A stretch of 64,000 nucleotides of DNA from assembly GCA_035048485.1 (NCBI GenBank), contig CM068586.1, positions 55,109,667 to 55,173,666 on the forward strand, in the 5' to 3' direction. The translations under genes were made by a program, and so were the position numbers. Below the pieces are notes generated by a model that saw only the letters and a program-made list of their open reading frames with translations, made no database searches and was not told the DNA's origin. Positions 40,101-52,948 of this stretch are shown here, piece after piece; the stretch's first letter is position 1, and each line of letters opens with the position of its first letter. Source of the DNA: Pteria penguin (lineage: Eukaryota > Mollusca > Bivalvia > Pterioida > Pteriidae).

Positions 40101-42553
40101 AGGCGTAATGACACATTCAAATCCATGGACTGCTACCCCTTTTACCAGCTCCACACCTCGAAGATCAATACCTTAAGATTTTTAAACTGTATGTATAAGT
40201 ACGAATCATCCCAATATTATAAAACTGGAAGACCCAATATGATATGAAGATAGTAGCTTAATAGACGATATTCATATTTTACATGATATAAGCGACCCAA
40301 GCCCCGACATGTTACTCTTTGCCGGGGTTTTCATTGCGACGTAAAGGGCTGGATAGTGACGTCACAATTTAAGCAATAACGTCAAAATAAAAATTCCGGC
40401 AAAGAGTTGCATGCCGGGTCTTGGGCCGTTTATATCATATAAAATATGAAGATCGTCTATTCAGTTGTGTAAATCAGTAAATCAGTTGTGAACCCATGTT
40501 AAAGTGTGAAATACTAGATGATGACACGCAAGACAGGAATTACTTTTTGTACTTAATGTTGATGGATGCTGCACCAGATTCGTCAATTCATCAGTATTCA
40601 CATTTCTTGAATCTAAAAAAAAAAAAAAAATCAGACAAATTATCACATAGCACTTGATAAAAATAAAACGTAGTTGAAAATGAAAGGGCAATAATTTTTT
40701 TTCCAAATCTTATACATACAGTACTTTACATCATTTTCTCAAGAAAGGAAATACCATTTTACAGTTTCATATCAATATTTGAACAGTTCATCGTCAATTA
40801 TCTATATGTATACATGTAAACATCATTCCTATTTCTATGTATTTATTTCTTTTTTATATACTTCTTTGTAGCCTGGTAGATAAGTTGCAACATAAATATC
40901 ATACTGGGTCTTGCGTGTTTTCATATCCTAATTAAAGAATCGGACTAAATAATTTGACAGGGTAGTTAAAAAAGTGCCATCTGATGAGCAGAACATTATT
41001 TCTAATAAGTTTTCAAATTTTGGCCGATTTAGGGGGTTAGTGACCCTTGTCGTGTGCTTAAATGTTAAGATCTATCATGTATATCTATCACAATCATAGT
41101 GACCCTTGTCGTGTGTTTGTATGTTTAGATCTATCATGTAATGTCTATCACCATCATAGTGCCCCTTGTCGTGTGTTTGTATGTTTAGATCTATCATGTA
41201 ATGTCTATCACCATCATAGTGACCCTTGTCGTGTGTTTGTATGTTTAGATCTATCATGTAATGTCTATCACCATCATAGTGCCCCTTGTCGTGTGTTTGT
41301 ATGTTTAGATCTATCATGTAATGTCTATCACCATCATAGTGACCCTTGTCGTGTGTTTGTATGTTTAGATCTATCATGTAATGTCTATCACAATCATGGT
41401 GATCCTTGTTGTGTGTTTATATGTTTAGATCTATCATGTAATGTCTATCACAATCATGGTGACCCTTGTCGTGTGTTTGTATGTTTAGATCTATCATGTA
41501 ATGTCTATCACAATCATGGTGACCCTTGTCGTGTGTTTGTATGTTTAGATCTATCATGTAATGTCTATCACAATCATGGTGATCCTTGTCGTGTGTTTAT
41601 ATGTTTAGATCTATCATGTAATGTCTATAACCATCATAGTGCCCCTTGTCGTGTGTTTATATGTTTAGATCTATCATGTAATGTCTATAACCATCATACT
41701 GACCCTTGTCGTGTGTTTGTATGTTTAGATCTATCATGTAATGTGTATCACCATCATAGTGCCCCTTGTCGTGTGTTTATATGTTTAGATCTATCATGTA
41801 ATGTCTATAACCATCATAGTGCCCCTTGTCGTGTGTTTGTATGTTTAGATCTATCATGTAATGTGTATCACCATCATAGTGACCCTTGTCGTGTGTTTGT
41901 ATGTTTAGATCTGTCATGTAATGTCTGTCACCATCATAGTAACAATTGTCGTGTGTTTGTATGTTTAGATCTATCATGTAATGTCTGTCACCATCGAGTT
42001 AGAAGTACATGTGCATTATACAAGGGCCATGGTGTATAGGCCAAGTTGTTTTATCGAACGGTTATCGAAAAAAGTCTATCTACAATAGTAGTAAAATGAA
42101 CATAAATGTGCATAATGAATACATGATTAATGAATGCATGTATGTGAAAGTACTCATTGATATCCTCAGATATCCGTATATTCTATATATGACAAACTCG
42201 GGTAGTTAATTTTACCTGTCCTCCTACGTCTCCGTCGACAGATATAGAAAAAAAATCCGATGAAAACCAAAAACACAAGGAAGGGTACAATAATCCACAA
42301 TAGCTTAAATGCCGTGAGGAAATTTTCATTACCGTCATCAAACGTCGACCTATAGATGTTAGAATGAAGATATTATCAAAGCTAGATTACATAAATAAAG
42401 CTAAATTACATACAATGAACTGAAAATTACGAAGATGATTACATGAAAAGACACACACACTTACACGCCCTCTCTCTCACACCCACTCAGAGACACAGAA
42501 ATATTATTATTATTATTATCTTAATGATTATTATTATTTTTATAATGATGGTG

Positions 42554-42597
<44 letters not shown>

Positions 42598-45500
42598 AAA
42601 TGTACTGTACAACTAATACTAGTATTTAAATTTGTCATAGAAGCATATATCATACAATAAATCTGGTGTTGTCGAAAATTGCCATGAGACTATGCCTGGT
42701 TTCTGCGGCTGCACACATGCAGAATCTATAGGAAAAGAAGAAATCATATATTTTTAGTAGTAAAACAAACAATGCCAGTTGTATGTACATCAAAAGTTAG
42801 AGTGTTCACAAAAAGACATTACAAAAATTTCTGAATGTATTATTGTTGTTTGCAGTACCAAATTAAACGGCCAATTGAAGTGATAATAATTCGTCAGTTG
42901 TCATGACATTTGCATCTTTAAAAACAAAAGGTCTATGCAATAATCTTTTTAAAACATAAAAACCCATAGATTGACTTTTATACTAAAACAAAATTTGTAA
43001 ATTGTTCTGTGGTTGCCATCGTTGTTGATGTTGTTATAACTATTGTTGTTTTCCTTGATTTTGTTGTTGTCATTTTAGAGGGGTTGTTATTGTTGTTATT
43101 GTCACTGATCTTGTTTTTTTTTTTTTTTTTTCTTGTTGTTCGTGTTATTTTCGTTTTGTTTTTGATGATGTCATTGTCTTTGTTGTTGTTATCATTGTCG
43201 TAATCCTAGTTGTTATTAATATTGTCATTAATGATAAAGCAGGTAATAACATAATAGTTGTTTGAAAACTATATTATATTGAAGTACTTCAAAACGAATT
43301 AAACTCCACTTATACATATGTGGAAGGCCCTACCACAAATGACAGCACCTTGCACGATCATCTTGTGGCCATGTCCGACTTCAAAATTAAAACTGATAAA
43401 TCTGATCTACCAACCATATATTGGCTCCCAAAACTACATAAAAGTCCATATAAATCACGTTTCATATCTAATTCTAGCCACTGCTCTACGGTACTATCGA
43501 AGCATCTTACGTCTGCTCTAACTGCTATAAAAGATCATATTATCAAATATTGTGCTGTCGCATTTCATAATAGTAACTTTTGGTCGATTAAAAATTCTCA
43601 TGAAGTTATAGAGAAACTTCTTTCGCTAAATTTCAAAGCAACTCAAATTCCTACATTTGATTTCTCTACACTTTACACATCTCTGCCTCATGATTTGATT
43701 AAAAGCAAGTTGCTGTCTCTTATACAATTGTGTTTTCACAGAGAATCTAAAACGTACATATGTACTTCCAATAACTCCGGATTCTTTTTCAACAAACAAT
43801 ATACTTCATATAAATACTGGACTTGCAAGGAATTATGTAAAGCACTAGATTTGTGCAATTTGATGGCAAGATATATCAACAAATAGTTGGAATTCCTATG
43901 GGTACAAACTGCGCGCCTCTGATAGCAGATTTATTTCTTTATTGTTATGAGAGGGATTTTATGGTTTCTATTCAAAAATCAAAACGTTTTGACCTCATTG
44001 ACAAATTTAATAATACTTGCAGATATCTGGATGACATTTTGGTTATCGACAACCCTGAATTCGAACAATTTATATCAGAAATATATCCACTAGAGCTCAC
44101 ATAGAATAACACTAATACTTGAGATAAATCTACACCTTTCTTAGATTTAAACATCAAAATTATCAACCACCTAATATATACTAATATTTATGATAAACGT
44201 GAGGATTTTGGATTTCCTATTGTAAATTTCCCTTACTTTGATGGCGATGTCCCTCGACTCCCATCATATGGTATTTATATATCTCAATTCGTTCGATTTG
44301 TCAGAGGTTGCACCGATGTTTTGGACTTTCATAAACGAAATTTATAAATTACTACTAAACTTTTAACTCAGGGTTACAGATATCACAAGCTAAGAAAACA
44401 TTCGGCAAATTCTTCAGATCTTATTCAGAACTTCTATCTAAATTTGGAAATATTTCTTTTCAACAGTATGTATCCAATGGAATTTCCCATCCTAATTTTT
44501 ACGGTGATCTCGTATATAAACTAAGGAAAGTAAAAGGCTCCGATAACGTTATTTTATCATGTAATAAAATAGTCAAACGTCTTCTAAATAGACAATATGA
44601 TATTGAGTTCATCAAAAAGACTATAGGTCTTGTATTTGACCCCTCTACAGCCTAATGCAAACTTTTACTTGAACGTTGCACGCTGACTAACAGGGCGGTG
44701 GGGACTATATGACGGGCCTTGTGCAAACCTCTTTCAGAGGAGACATGGTCCTGAACCTCGTCCCCTCTGACTGTTAGTCGGGACTCCTACAGATCTAGGG
44801 TCTTAGCTCGCTTTCAGACTGGCAGAGAACGGTTTATCATGTTGATGTCGCATATATTTTTATACCATTATGTGTTTTACAATACCTTACGTGTTTATAT
44901 CTTTATGACCTCTCAATATGCGATACCTGTTGACCCTTGTTCTTTACAGGATTATTCTTAAATTTTTAAATGTAGGTCCTTTGATTGTTCTGCTGTTACG
45001 GTGAGTGGGAAGGTGGGCCAGTAACTCCTTTTTTTCTTTCTAACACCGTCGTTGTTGGTGTAAATATCATTGTTCTTGTTGTGATTGCTGTTGCTGTTCT
45101 TGTTGTTACACAGGAATTTTGCTTAAAGCTGGCCTATCACCATAAAAGGCCAGATGCTTCGAATTTTTTCTACGGTAGCTGTGTCGACTTAGGTCTACCT
45201 GGTACTGGTTTGTATTGTGAATGCTAAAAGAACGTGTGACCCAAAGGCTCCAGCGAGCTCTCGCTCAACATATAAAAAAGAGATGTTTGTAAAACACACA
45301 TGCCCCTCCTCTACTCATAAACAAAACAGAAATAAAATAAATCACTATCAAACAAAGGTTTCTCAAAGAAATCGATTGTACACAGTACTGTATTGCAATC
45401 GGTTAGCTTTATGTTTTACCTGAAAATCAACAGGGGTAATTTTCTATTAATAGCCAACCCGCATATGAGAAATTTCATTTCAACATGTTCACTCATTCCA

Positions 45501-48500
45501 AAGATAATAAACGGAAAAAGTGAATTATTGGAAATCTCGTGAGCTCATGAGCTGAGGATGTAACTTTGTCAAAAATTGTTTGATGGCTACCGAATCAGAA
45601 CTTGACCTAGATACTCTCATAATGGACTTATGGGTTATGGACTTATCGGCTACACTACCGACCAGCAATGTCTCCCCTTTCTTCGAAGAGGAGCATTAAA
45701 TATCCCCGAGTTCATTTGGTGTCTTTCCATTGATGTTTTCTATGAATCTAACTTGAAAATCTGTCATATAAGCTTTGTACTAACCACAGTTTGCTTCTTT
45801 TTATTTTTGGAGAAGAGGACTTCACGTTTCCTACACTTACTAATATATGCGTTTATGCTGACATCAGCTAGGACAGTTTCATGGTCTGAGAGTCCATGAA
45901 CTGCTCTTTTTGTCATTTTGTCAGCAGGATGTTTAATTCCTTTACTGCAATTTTGTCGTGTGTCTGTTTTTTCATTCTTGTCTAATATTAAACAATACGG
46001 ATGCAAGTCTACATGTATAATGTAAACATCCATATGCTAATATATTTTGTGACGTGATCCACGGCAGCATGTAAGGGAGGTAGTTGACTTCTCTGCTTAA
46101 TTCTTCCCAAATCTTGCCTTATTTTCTAACCCCGTCATCTATATTCTACCTAAATGGCATTCCCTTCGTTGGCCAAATTTTTCTCCGGAAGAATTTATTC
46201 GTCTTCCCTGCAATCCCACCCTGATCATCTCTCACTTTCTCATTTCGGTTCATAAATTATACGAACTTAGAAATGGACTTCGCCGCCATTAACTGCGGTC
46301 CTAATGTTAAGTTAGGAAATAAAACGTATTCCCGCAAAAATGACGTAAAGGACAATGAAACGTTCTAATGAGGTTATAGGGTTGCTAGCGTTTTAATTTT
46401 GTTTTCTAAATCACAGTAAACAAGCGCCGCCTAACGGATGATAACGGACTGCGAAACTAATTACTTTGCAATATTCACAGAGCCTTCGATTATACCATTT
46501 TTACACTTGTATACTGTCAGAAAACGAAATGAAGGGTAGAAGGAAAAACTGTTCTTAAAACAACATATTTTCTTGTCATCTTTTTTCAGCTAGGAGTGGT
46601 AAATGGTGGAATTTCCGCACGGGTTTGTTAATATCTTAAGTGGGGATCCACGTGAGGTGGAACAAAACATTATTTTTGTAAAGGAACAGGATGTTTATAA
46701 CTGCCTTTTTCCCCGTGCTTCGAAATTTGGTCAAAAAGCGGTCCGTCGGTGCTTCTGTCATTCCGTAGCGCCTGAAAACTGTGAAAAGCTTAGAGCTATA
46801 CACTTTCGTTGAAGTCACCAACATTCAACAATAAGTATATCCCCTAAGCGTAGGTAAGGACGGAACCAATGTAGGCTATTGACAATTCTGATGCAATCTG
46901 TACCCAATATGCATTCTGATTGGTAAAATTTTCAAAAACTGCAATGGGATTCACGTTTCACTACGGTTTTTGCTATGACGTCACACACTCCTTTACAACG
47001 TCATTTCCGACGTCATTCAAAATCAACGTGTGTAAGCTATTTTTCAGGCCAAAACATTCGAGTAGGGTTACCATGCTAGTATTTTACACAAACTGACAGG
47101 GTATCGGCGAATCCCCTGTCAGAAATAGCCGTTTCACCGCTCAATTTCTGACAGGGGGGTCGCCTAGCACAGTAACCCCTAATTTTGTTTTATTTCTCGC
47201 TGGGACATTCTTGTTTCACAAACACAGGTTATTCAGCTGAAAATTTTACTAGTTCCTGAATTTGTTTGAACAATGAATTGTTCCGTCAATAATAATATAA
47301 ATAATCACAAAAGTACCATACAGTTTTTTGTTTCCGTACTCTTATTGATGAAAATGTTTTTAACCATGGAATCATCAGATTGTACAATTAAGGTGATTAT
47401 GTTCAGTATTTATGTTTTTGTTATCACGCATAAAATTACATACATTGCATAGCCCTGTTCTAAATGTTTTAAATGCATGAAATGTACCTGCAGTAACTCA
47501 GCTGCAGTTATATCTTAACACAGATGTAACACTTATTTTAACACAGATATAAGTGTACCAAGTATGTTTCATTTTGGTGATTTGTGTAAATACCCCAGAT
47601 TACATGTATGAGCGATCACTAAAATGGTAGCAACTGAGTTAGAGAAACCGTTTACAATCTGTAACTCGTCTCTTTGGATGAAATTATAGAATCCATATTT
47701 ATATTTGAATCCACGTTTTGCTTTCGATTCTTTCTCAAGATCTCTGATCCAATACTGGACTTCTGAGATACGCATTAGTGATTCAATTTATGTGAAATGT
47801 ACGGCATTCTGTCTCCGGTATAATATATACAGGTACAACCGTGACCAACAACCCTTACGGAATTCTTCAAAATTATGAAAGTAAGAGTTGTACTGCTGTG
47901 ATTTTCGTTTTGTATCATTAAAATGTGTTTGTAAACATTATTATACAAATTTCTTCTACCATTCTCTTTAACAAAATTTTTTGTTAAGATTTTACCATAG
48001 TTATACATTGCCGGAAATTTAATGCTTAACATGTTACGAAAAAGTATGTAAAATCCGGAGCGGATGCGTATCTCGGAAGTCCCGTATTAACATAATCAAA
48101 TACAGGATGAAAAAAATCATCCAGTGACATAACCCCACCATATCCCCACCCCAGTATCCATTTGCAAACACAAGTGTAGATATTATTTGAAATTAAAATT
48201 ATTTGAGAAATTATTTGAATTTTTACGTGAATCATTTGGGAAATATTAACATTATGTCACCCTATTAATTCAAAATCGTATCATTTACTCGCCCATGATC
48301 TGTAGTTCAATGAATCTCATATTTTACAAATGGCATTACTCAGTATGCACCCGCTGTGTGGTATCGTAAACTGAATCTCGTATATTACTTTGGAGTTTCG
48401 GTTTCATTAGATATATTTTCCTGTTTTATGTTACACATTCAAATACTCTAAAAATGTGTCAAAAACGGATGTGTAGACTGATGCTTTTCTTTACAGAGTA

Positions 48501-51500
48501 TATAAATAATAATATGCTTTCCAAATGTCTAGTCTGTGTTGGAGTACTGGAACTTAGCACTTGTAATTTAGAGAAATGATAGTTCTTCCGGAATATGGTT
48601 AGTTTTCAGATTATATATATCATTTCCTTTTTTACTTTTCATGAAAAGTATGAAGTTACAAGTATAAATGATCACACAATATAATTTCTACATTAGGATA
48701 TATATCATACCTGGTCATATTACAAAATCTAGTTTATGTGTTATAATTTCTTCGTTCAACATTTGTTTATAATATGTTACGTATTGGTTCGTGGTCTTTT
48801 TATGGCGAAATGCGAGGAGTTATATTATTCACACAACATAATAGTATCACGTGGTCTTTTGTTATAACTAACTTTGTATTATTTATGGAAGTTCATTATA
48901 TTACAACAAGATATGAAGAAAGATATTAAATATATACAACGTGGCATGAATCTGCCTGTTTCTTTCAAAATATGAACAAGAGCATTTGTGTGATGTTTAT
49001 AAAACAGATGTTGGACTTCGGTACCCCATCGGCTTTTCATAGTGAGAGGCCAGCTTTACGTTTCACCATAATACTCATCTCATTGCATCATTTGTACCTG
49101 ATTTCATAGGATAAACATCGAACTGTGTTGGTATATAAATTTAACCGTTCTATTTAAAATGACTGTACTCAAAAATGAAAGGAATTATATTCAATTGGGC
49201 TATTTATATGCATGTATATTTATATAGCTATGTTGCAGGAAGATCGTCATCATATAAATACAGTAAAATTGAAGTGGTGTGAATCAATACAAAATTAATC
49301 AAATATTTTACCTTTCAGTACCCACTGTTAAAGAGCAATTTAAAAGACACAAAAGCAGGGGAAATGTCGCATTCAGTATAAGTAAACTTACATGCTATAA
49401 CATTGTCCGAGGAATATGTTTTACTAGGACATATTCCTAAGTTTCTGTCACATGGCATCGCGTCCAACTTCATCGCCTTGGCATTGTATTCTGCACAATA
49501 TCCTGAACAAATATATCTTTTTAGATATTATTGTGTAAGATCCATGATCTGCTGTTCTGTACAACATATTTAATTCAATTTTCAAATGACTTCTTGCAAA
49601 AATAAAAGACCTCGCAGTCTTTCATCTGACTATATTGTGCACATTGTATACAACACTAACACCCATTAAGGATGTCCAATGCCTACCAAACTGACCTCCA
49701 TTCAGAATGTACATTGTATACTACACTGTCCTACATTAAGGATGTACATTGTATACTACACTGTCCTACATTAAGGATGTACATTGTATACTACACTGAC
49801 CTCCATTAAGGATGTACATTGTATACTACACTGTCCTACATTAAGGATGTACATTGTATACTACACTGACCTCCATTAAGAATGTACAATGTATACTACA
49901 CTGTCCTACATTAAGGATGTACATTGTATACTACACTGACCTCCATTAAGGATATATATTGTATACTACACTGACCTCCATTAAGGATGTACATTGTATA
50001 CTACACTGACCACCATTAAGGATGTACAATGCCTACCACACTGACCTCCATTAAGGATGTACATTGTATACTACACTGACCTCCATAAAGGATGTACATT
50101 GTATACTACACTGACCTCCAATAAGGATGTACATTGTATACTACACTGACCTCCATTAAGGATGTACATTGTATACTACACTGACCTCCATTAAGGATGT
50201 ATATTGTATACCATTCTGACCTCCATTAAGGATGTACAATGCCTACCACGCTGACCTCCATTAAGGATGTACATTGTATACTACACTGACCTCCATTAAG
50301 GATGTACATTGTATACTACACTGACCTCCATTAAGGATGTACATTGTATGCTACACTGACCTCCATTAAGGATGTACATTGTACACTACACTGACCTCCA
50401 TTAAGGATGTACATTGTATGCTACACTGACCTCCATTAAGGATATACATTGTACACTACACTGACCTCCATTATGGATGTACATTGTATACTACACTGAC
50501 CACCATTAAGGATGTACATTATCTACTACACTGACCTCCATTTAGGATGTACAGTGCATACTACACTGACCTCCATTATGGATGTACATTGTATACTACA
50601 CTGACCACCATTAAGGATGTACATTATATACTACACTGACCTCCATTTAGGATGTACAGTGTATACTACACTGACCTCCATTAAGGATGTACATTGTATA
50701 CTACACTGACCTCCATTAAGGATGTACATTGTATACTACACTGACCACCATTAAGGATGTACATTGTATACTACACTGACCTCCATTAAGGATGTACATT
50801 GTATACTACACTGACCTCCATTAAGGATGTACATTGTATACTACACTGACCTCCATTAAGGATATACATTTTATACTACACTGACCTCCATTAAGGATAT
50901 ACATTTTATACTACACTGACCTCCATTAAGGATATACATTTTATACTACGCTGATCTACATTAAGAATGTACGTTGTATACTACACTGACCTCCATTAAA
51001 GATGTACATTGCATACTGCAATGACCTCCATAAAATTCTAAATTATATATTACAGTAACCTCCATTAAGGATGTAAATTGTTTCCTTCAGTTAGTTTCAG
51101 TTAATTATCCAATTCTTTTCATCAAATGTCTTGCAGAATGTTTAATAACCTATTGGGCATAAAGAGTTTCATGTAATAATATAGAAAACTTAATGGAACT
51201 AATTAGTTTCACTGAAATCAATATTGTTTTCCATAATTACATAAAAGATGAAAGATGATTGCTAACTATTTTTAAAACTACTTTCTTTGTAACTACTTCC
51301 GTGACGTACCTGTTAAGTTTCAGGCTTCTCAACTGAGAATCAGAACAGATTATTAGATAATTTCATGTTTGAATGTATATAGTAATGTATAAATGTTGTG
51401 CATATTTGGCTTACAGCCCTATACCTGATTGTATCCAGGATGATTCTATACATATCTCCACCAGCTGTCCCATTTCGTTCCTCAAACAATGATACAGACT

Positions 51501-51580
51501 GTTAGTAGAACATTGCAGTGACTCGGATTTCTGCTGTATCTCAGTAGACGTTGATGGACAACGTATACCATCCATTATCT
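35996..51580 (-). CDS. Single-pass membrane receptor with a cytosolic STAND-type NTPase; signal-peptide exon not found
   Basis: Six exons join in phase: 51580-51425, 49502-49392, 42725-42656, 42349-42216, 40612-40553 and 37182-35996 (stop), about 572 residues. Exons 1-3 form a small ectodomain with eight Cys (IRCPSTS, LQCSTN, YHCLRNE, EICIESS, GYCAEY, MPCDRN, GICPSK, SACVQP). Exon 4 carries the helix LLWIIVPFLVFLVFIGFFFY, then Cys and six Arg as a stop-transfer. Exon 5 is a 60-bp phase 1-1 linker behind a poly-pyrimidine acceptor. Exon 6 is the NTPase: Walker A GNHGSGKTS, Walker B TLLLLDDCFEIW, then GTIQLIITMSS and a long helical C-terminal region. The ectodomain Cys pattern and the STAND core match a lineage-expanded bivalve family as I remember it; ligand and output are unknown. 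The 5' end is open: exon 1 starts mid-codon, so a signal-peptide exon should lie upstream. An alternative is initiation at the Met three residues into exon 1. Confidence 0.72.
37370..37525. repeat. Imperfect foldback element in receptor intron 5
   Basis: TTTCGGAACTATCTGTTCCT at about 37380 pairs with AGGAACAGATGGTTCCGAAG at about 37497-37516. A second pair (GTAATGTGTTTTCCGCTTAA and TTGAGCGGTAAACACCTTAC) lies inside. It is probably a small palindromic MITE. Confidence 0.65.
40260..40461. mobile_element. 202-bp MITE with ~66-bp terminal inverted repeats
   Basis: The left arm AATAGACGATATTCATATTT (40260) pairs with the right end AAATATGAAGATCGTCTATT (ending 40461), and pairing continues through GACCCAAGCCCCG and CTCTTTGCCGG. 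The centre is GC-neutral and non-coding. It lies in the intron between the linker and NTPase exons of the receptor gene. Confidence 0.85.
41050..42005. repeat. 60-bp minisatellite, 16 units
   Basis: Units of exactly 60 bp: CCCTTGTCGTGTGTTTGTAT, GTTTAGATCTATCATGTAAT, GTCTATCACCATCATAGTGA. Because 60 is divisible by three and no stop falls in the frame, a 325-codon frame opens on the plus strand (20-residue unit including CRVFVCLDLSCNVYHHHSDP), and others on the minus strand. The array is intronic in the receptor gene. Coding is not credible: frames are open on both strands and substitutions are not biased to third positions. Confidence 0.95.
42500..42597. repeat. (TTA)n microsatellite
   Basis: Interrupted TTA/ATT run, pure at 42556-42594, between receptor exons 3 and 4. 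Confidence 0.95.
43275..44670 (+). pseudogene. Penelope-like RT element, second subfamily, frameshifted
   Basis: The 43320-43850 frame has LPTIYWLPKLHKSPYKSRFI and FDFSTLYTSLPHDLIKSKLL. A +1 shift near 43845 moves to a frame with YQQIVGIPMGTNCAPLIADL and the catalytic YLDDILVIDNPEF. Stops then break it at 44102, about 44120 and 44345, after which IYDKREDFGFPIVNFPYF, NFYGDLVYKLRKVKGS and IKKTIGLVF continue to a stop near 44655. All catalytic residues are kept but the frame is dead. It differs from the 34090 subfamily. Related 3' pieces are at 51680-52220 and 59445-60460. It lies in the intron between receptor exons 2 and 3, opposite in strand to the gene. Confidence 0.8.
44671..45210 (+). mobile_element. 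3' tail of the second RT subfamily
   Basis: Starts with ACGTTGCACGCTGACTAACA just past the RT stop, then GACCCCTCTGA-type and GTTAGTCGGGACTCC motifs shared with 51970-52080 and 60440-60520. The last part (TTTGATTGTTCTGCTGTTAC, GTGAGTGGGAAGGTGGGCC) is the tail repeat seen at six other sites. Confidence 0.75.
45211..47750. other. Intronic stretch of the receptor gene; no exon seen
   Basis: Mostly unique AT-rich sequence. A foldback made of CTGACAGGG and CCCCTGTCAG copies lies at about 47092-47160, with a CTGACAGGGG repeat, and looks like a small MITE core. None of the short frames here has splice context or family resemblance. Confidence 0.5.
47755..48090. repeat. Foldback element related to 54976-55112
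   Basis: The ends are inverted: CTGGACTTCTGAGATACGCA at about 47756 versus GATGCGTATCTCGGAAGTCC at about 48064-48083. GCCGGAAATTTAATGC next to the right end also occurs at 55040. The interior contains about 230 bp absent from the shorter copy. Confidence 0.65.
48290..49060. repeat. Duplicated ~770-bp block, copy 2
   Basis: Counterpart of 27880-28640 with the same order of landmarks (AGTTCAATGAATCTCATA, CAGTATGCACCCGC, ACGGATGTGTAGACTG). It lies about 580 bp from the second 35-bp minisatellite array, and the receptor exon at 49392-49502 falls between them. Confidence 0.8.
49640..51090. repeat. 35-bp minisatellite, array 2
   Basis: About 41 units of the GATGTACATTGTATACTACA / CTGACCTCCATTAAG type, same orientation as array 1, with a CTGTCCTACATTAAG variant clustered at the left end. 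It fills the intron between receptor exons 1 and 2. Confidence 0.95.
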
Positions 51581-51679
51581 CTAGTAAAGAGTGTAAAACG
51601 TGTTATATAAACTTTATTTGTTCTATTTTATCTAGAATAATGTTTTCCGAAGCTTTTTCATAGATCTATTGCTGATAAA

Positions 51680-52220
51680 TTTGTCGAGTTTGATTAATTT
51701 TGTTTTTCTTTAGATCGTTTTCAGAACTTTTATTTAAATTGGGAGATATCATTTTTTAACATTATGTATCCAATGATATTTCCCGTCCAATTTCTACGGT
51801 GATCTGGTATGCAAACTTAGGAGGGTTTAAGGTTCCAACAACTTTATTTCGTCGGGTTCCAAAATCATTAAACGCCAACGTCATGAAAAGTATGACATGG
51901 ACATCATCAAAAAGACTATACGTTTTATATTGGGCCCATCTGCAGCCTTATACAGACTTTAACTTGGACGTTGCACGCTGACTAACAGGACAGTTGTAGT
52001 TTAATGACGGGGCTTGTTGAAACATCCTTCAGAGGAGACATGATTTTGAACTTCCTCCCCTCTGTTAGTCGGGACTCCTATAGATCAAGGGTCTGAGCTC
52101 GATTCCCGAACGGCAGAGCACTGTTTCCTGATTTCGATGTCGCTTTATATATTTTTGATGTCATGAAGTGTTTCTGCATTACCATACGTGTTTATATATT
52201 TTTATGACCTCTCCATTTGA
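51680..52220 (+). pseudogene. 3' fragment of the second RT subfamily
   Basis: Decayed plus-strand remnant covering only the C-terminal end (FYGDLVCKLRR, then IIKKTIRFILGPSAAL near 51900-51955), followed by the GACGTTGCACGCTGACTAAC-type tail at 51970. Multiple stops. Confidence 0.7.
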
Positions 52221-52339
52221 GACAATTTTTGCCCCTTGATCTCTGAATGGAAGAGTAATTATATGTTTTTTTTTAAATTTAAACTTCGTTTTACAACGAT
52301 TAAGAAACAAGTTAACAACTTATATAAATCTTGCTCTCT

Positions 52340-52505
52340 GGCACGGATCTTGGCGCAAGGGCGTCGTTTGTGTGGGAGGAAACCGGAGTACCCAGGGAAA
52401 ACCCATGAAGCCAGGTTGGTGACAGCCTCACCATCTCACGTACCACACCGGGAATCGAACTCGGGTCGCATTGGTGAGAAGCGAGCGCGCTACCTGGCCA
52501 AGTTT
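52340..52505 (-). repeat. SINE-like repeat with tRNA-type B box
   Basis: The complement of GGAATCGAACTCGGGTCGC supplies a GAGTTCGATTCC B-box. The adjacent GTGGGAGGAAACCGGAGTAC and CCAGGGAAAACCCATGAAG are the widespread core sequence of animal SINEs. Confidence 0.65.
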
Positions 52506-52948
52506 TTACATGTTTGATTATTCTGCTGTTGCAGTCAGTGGGAACATGGGTCCGTAGACAGGTTAACACACCAATTGTTTGACTGTTCTCATAACAAATG
52601 ACCGTCCTAAGTCGGTATCCTACTTGCACTATAATCGAATGTTGTTTTGATGTATACGTACTTATGTGGGTTTTTTTCTAATCATAACATTATATACTGT
52701 ATATTTCCGTGGTGAGTTCTGTCATACGGCTGAGTCAGTAACTTTTCTTTCTCTCTTTAATTTATTTATTGCAACGATGTTGTATTTATAGATTAACCGT
52801 TATGACCTTTCAAGTGATAGCTGCATACCACCCGACTCTATAAGTCATGTTCTAAATAATCCAACTATGTGGTATATCATATACGACGTTTTACACGACA
52901 ACAGTATAATTTATGCGGATATAGAGCAATTAATTGACATAGATATAC

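Noticed and set aside
41062..42039. 325-codon Cys/His-rich frame as a repeat protein gene
   Set aside because: Exactly 60-bp tandem units with frames open on both strands; no domain or splice context.
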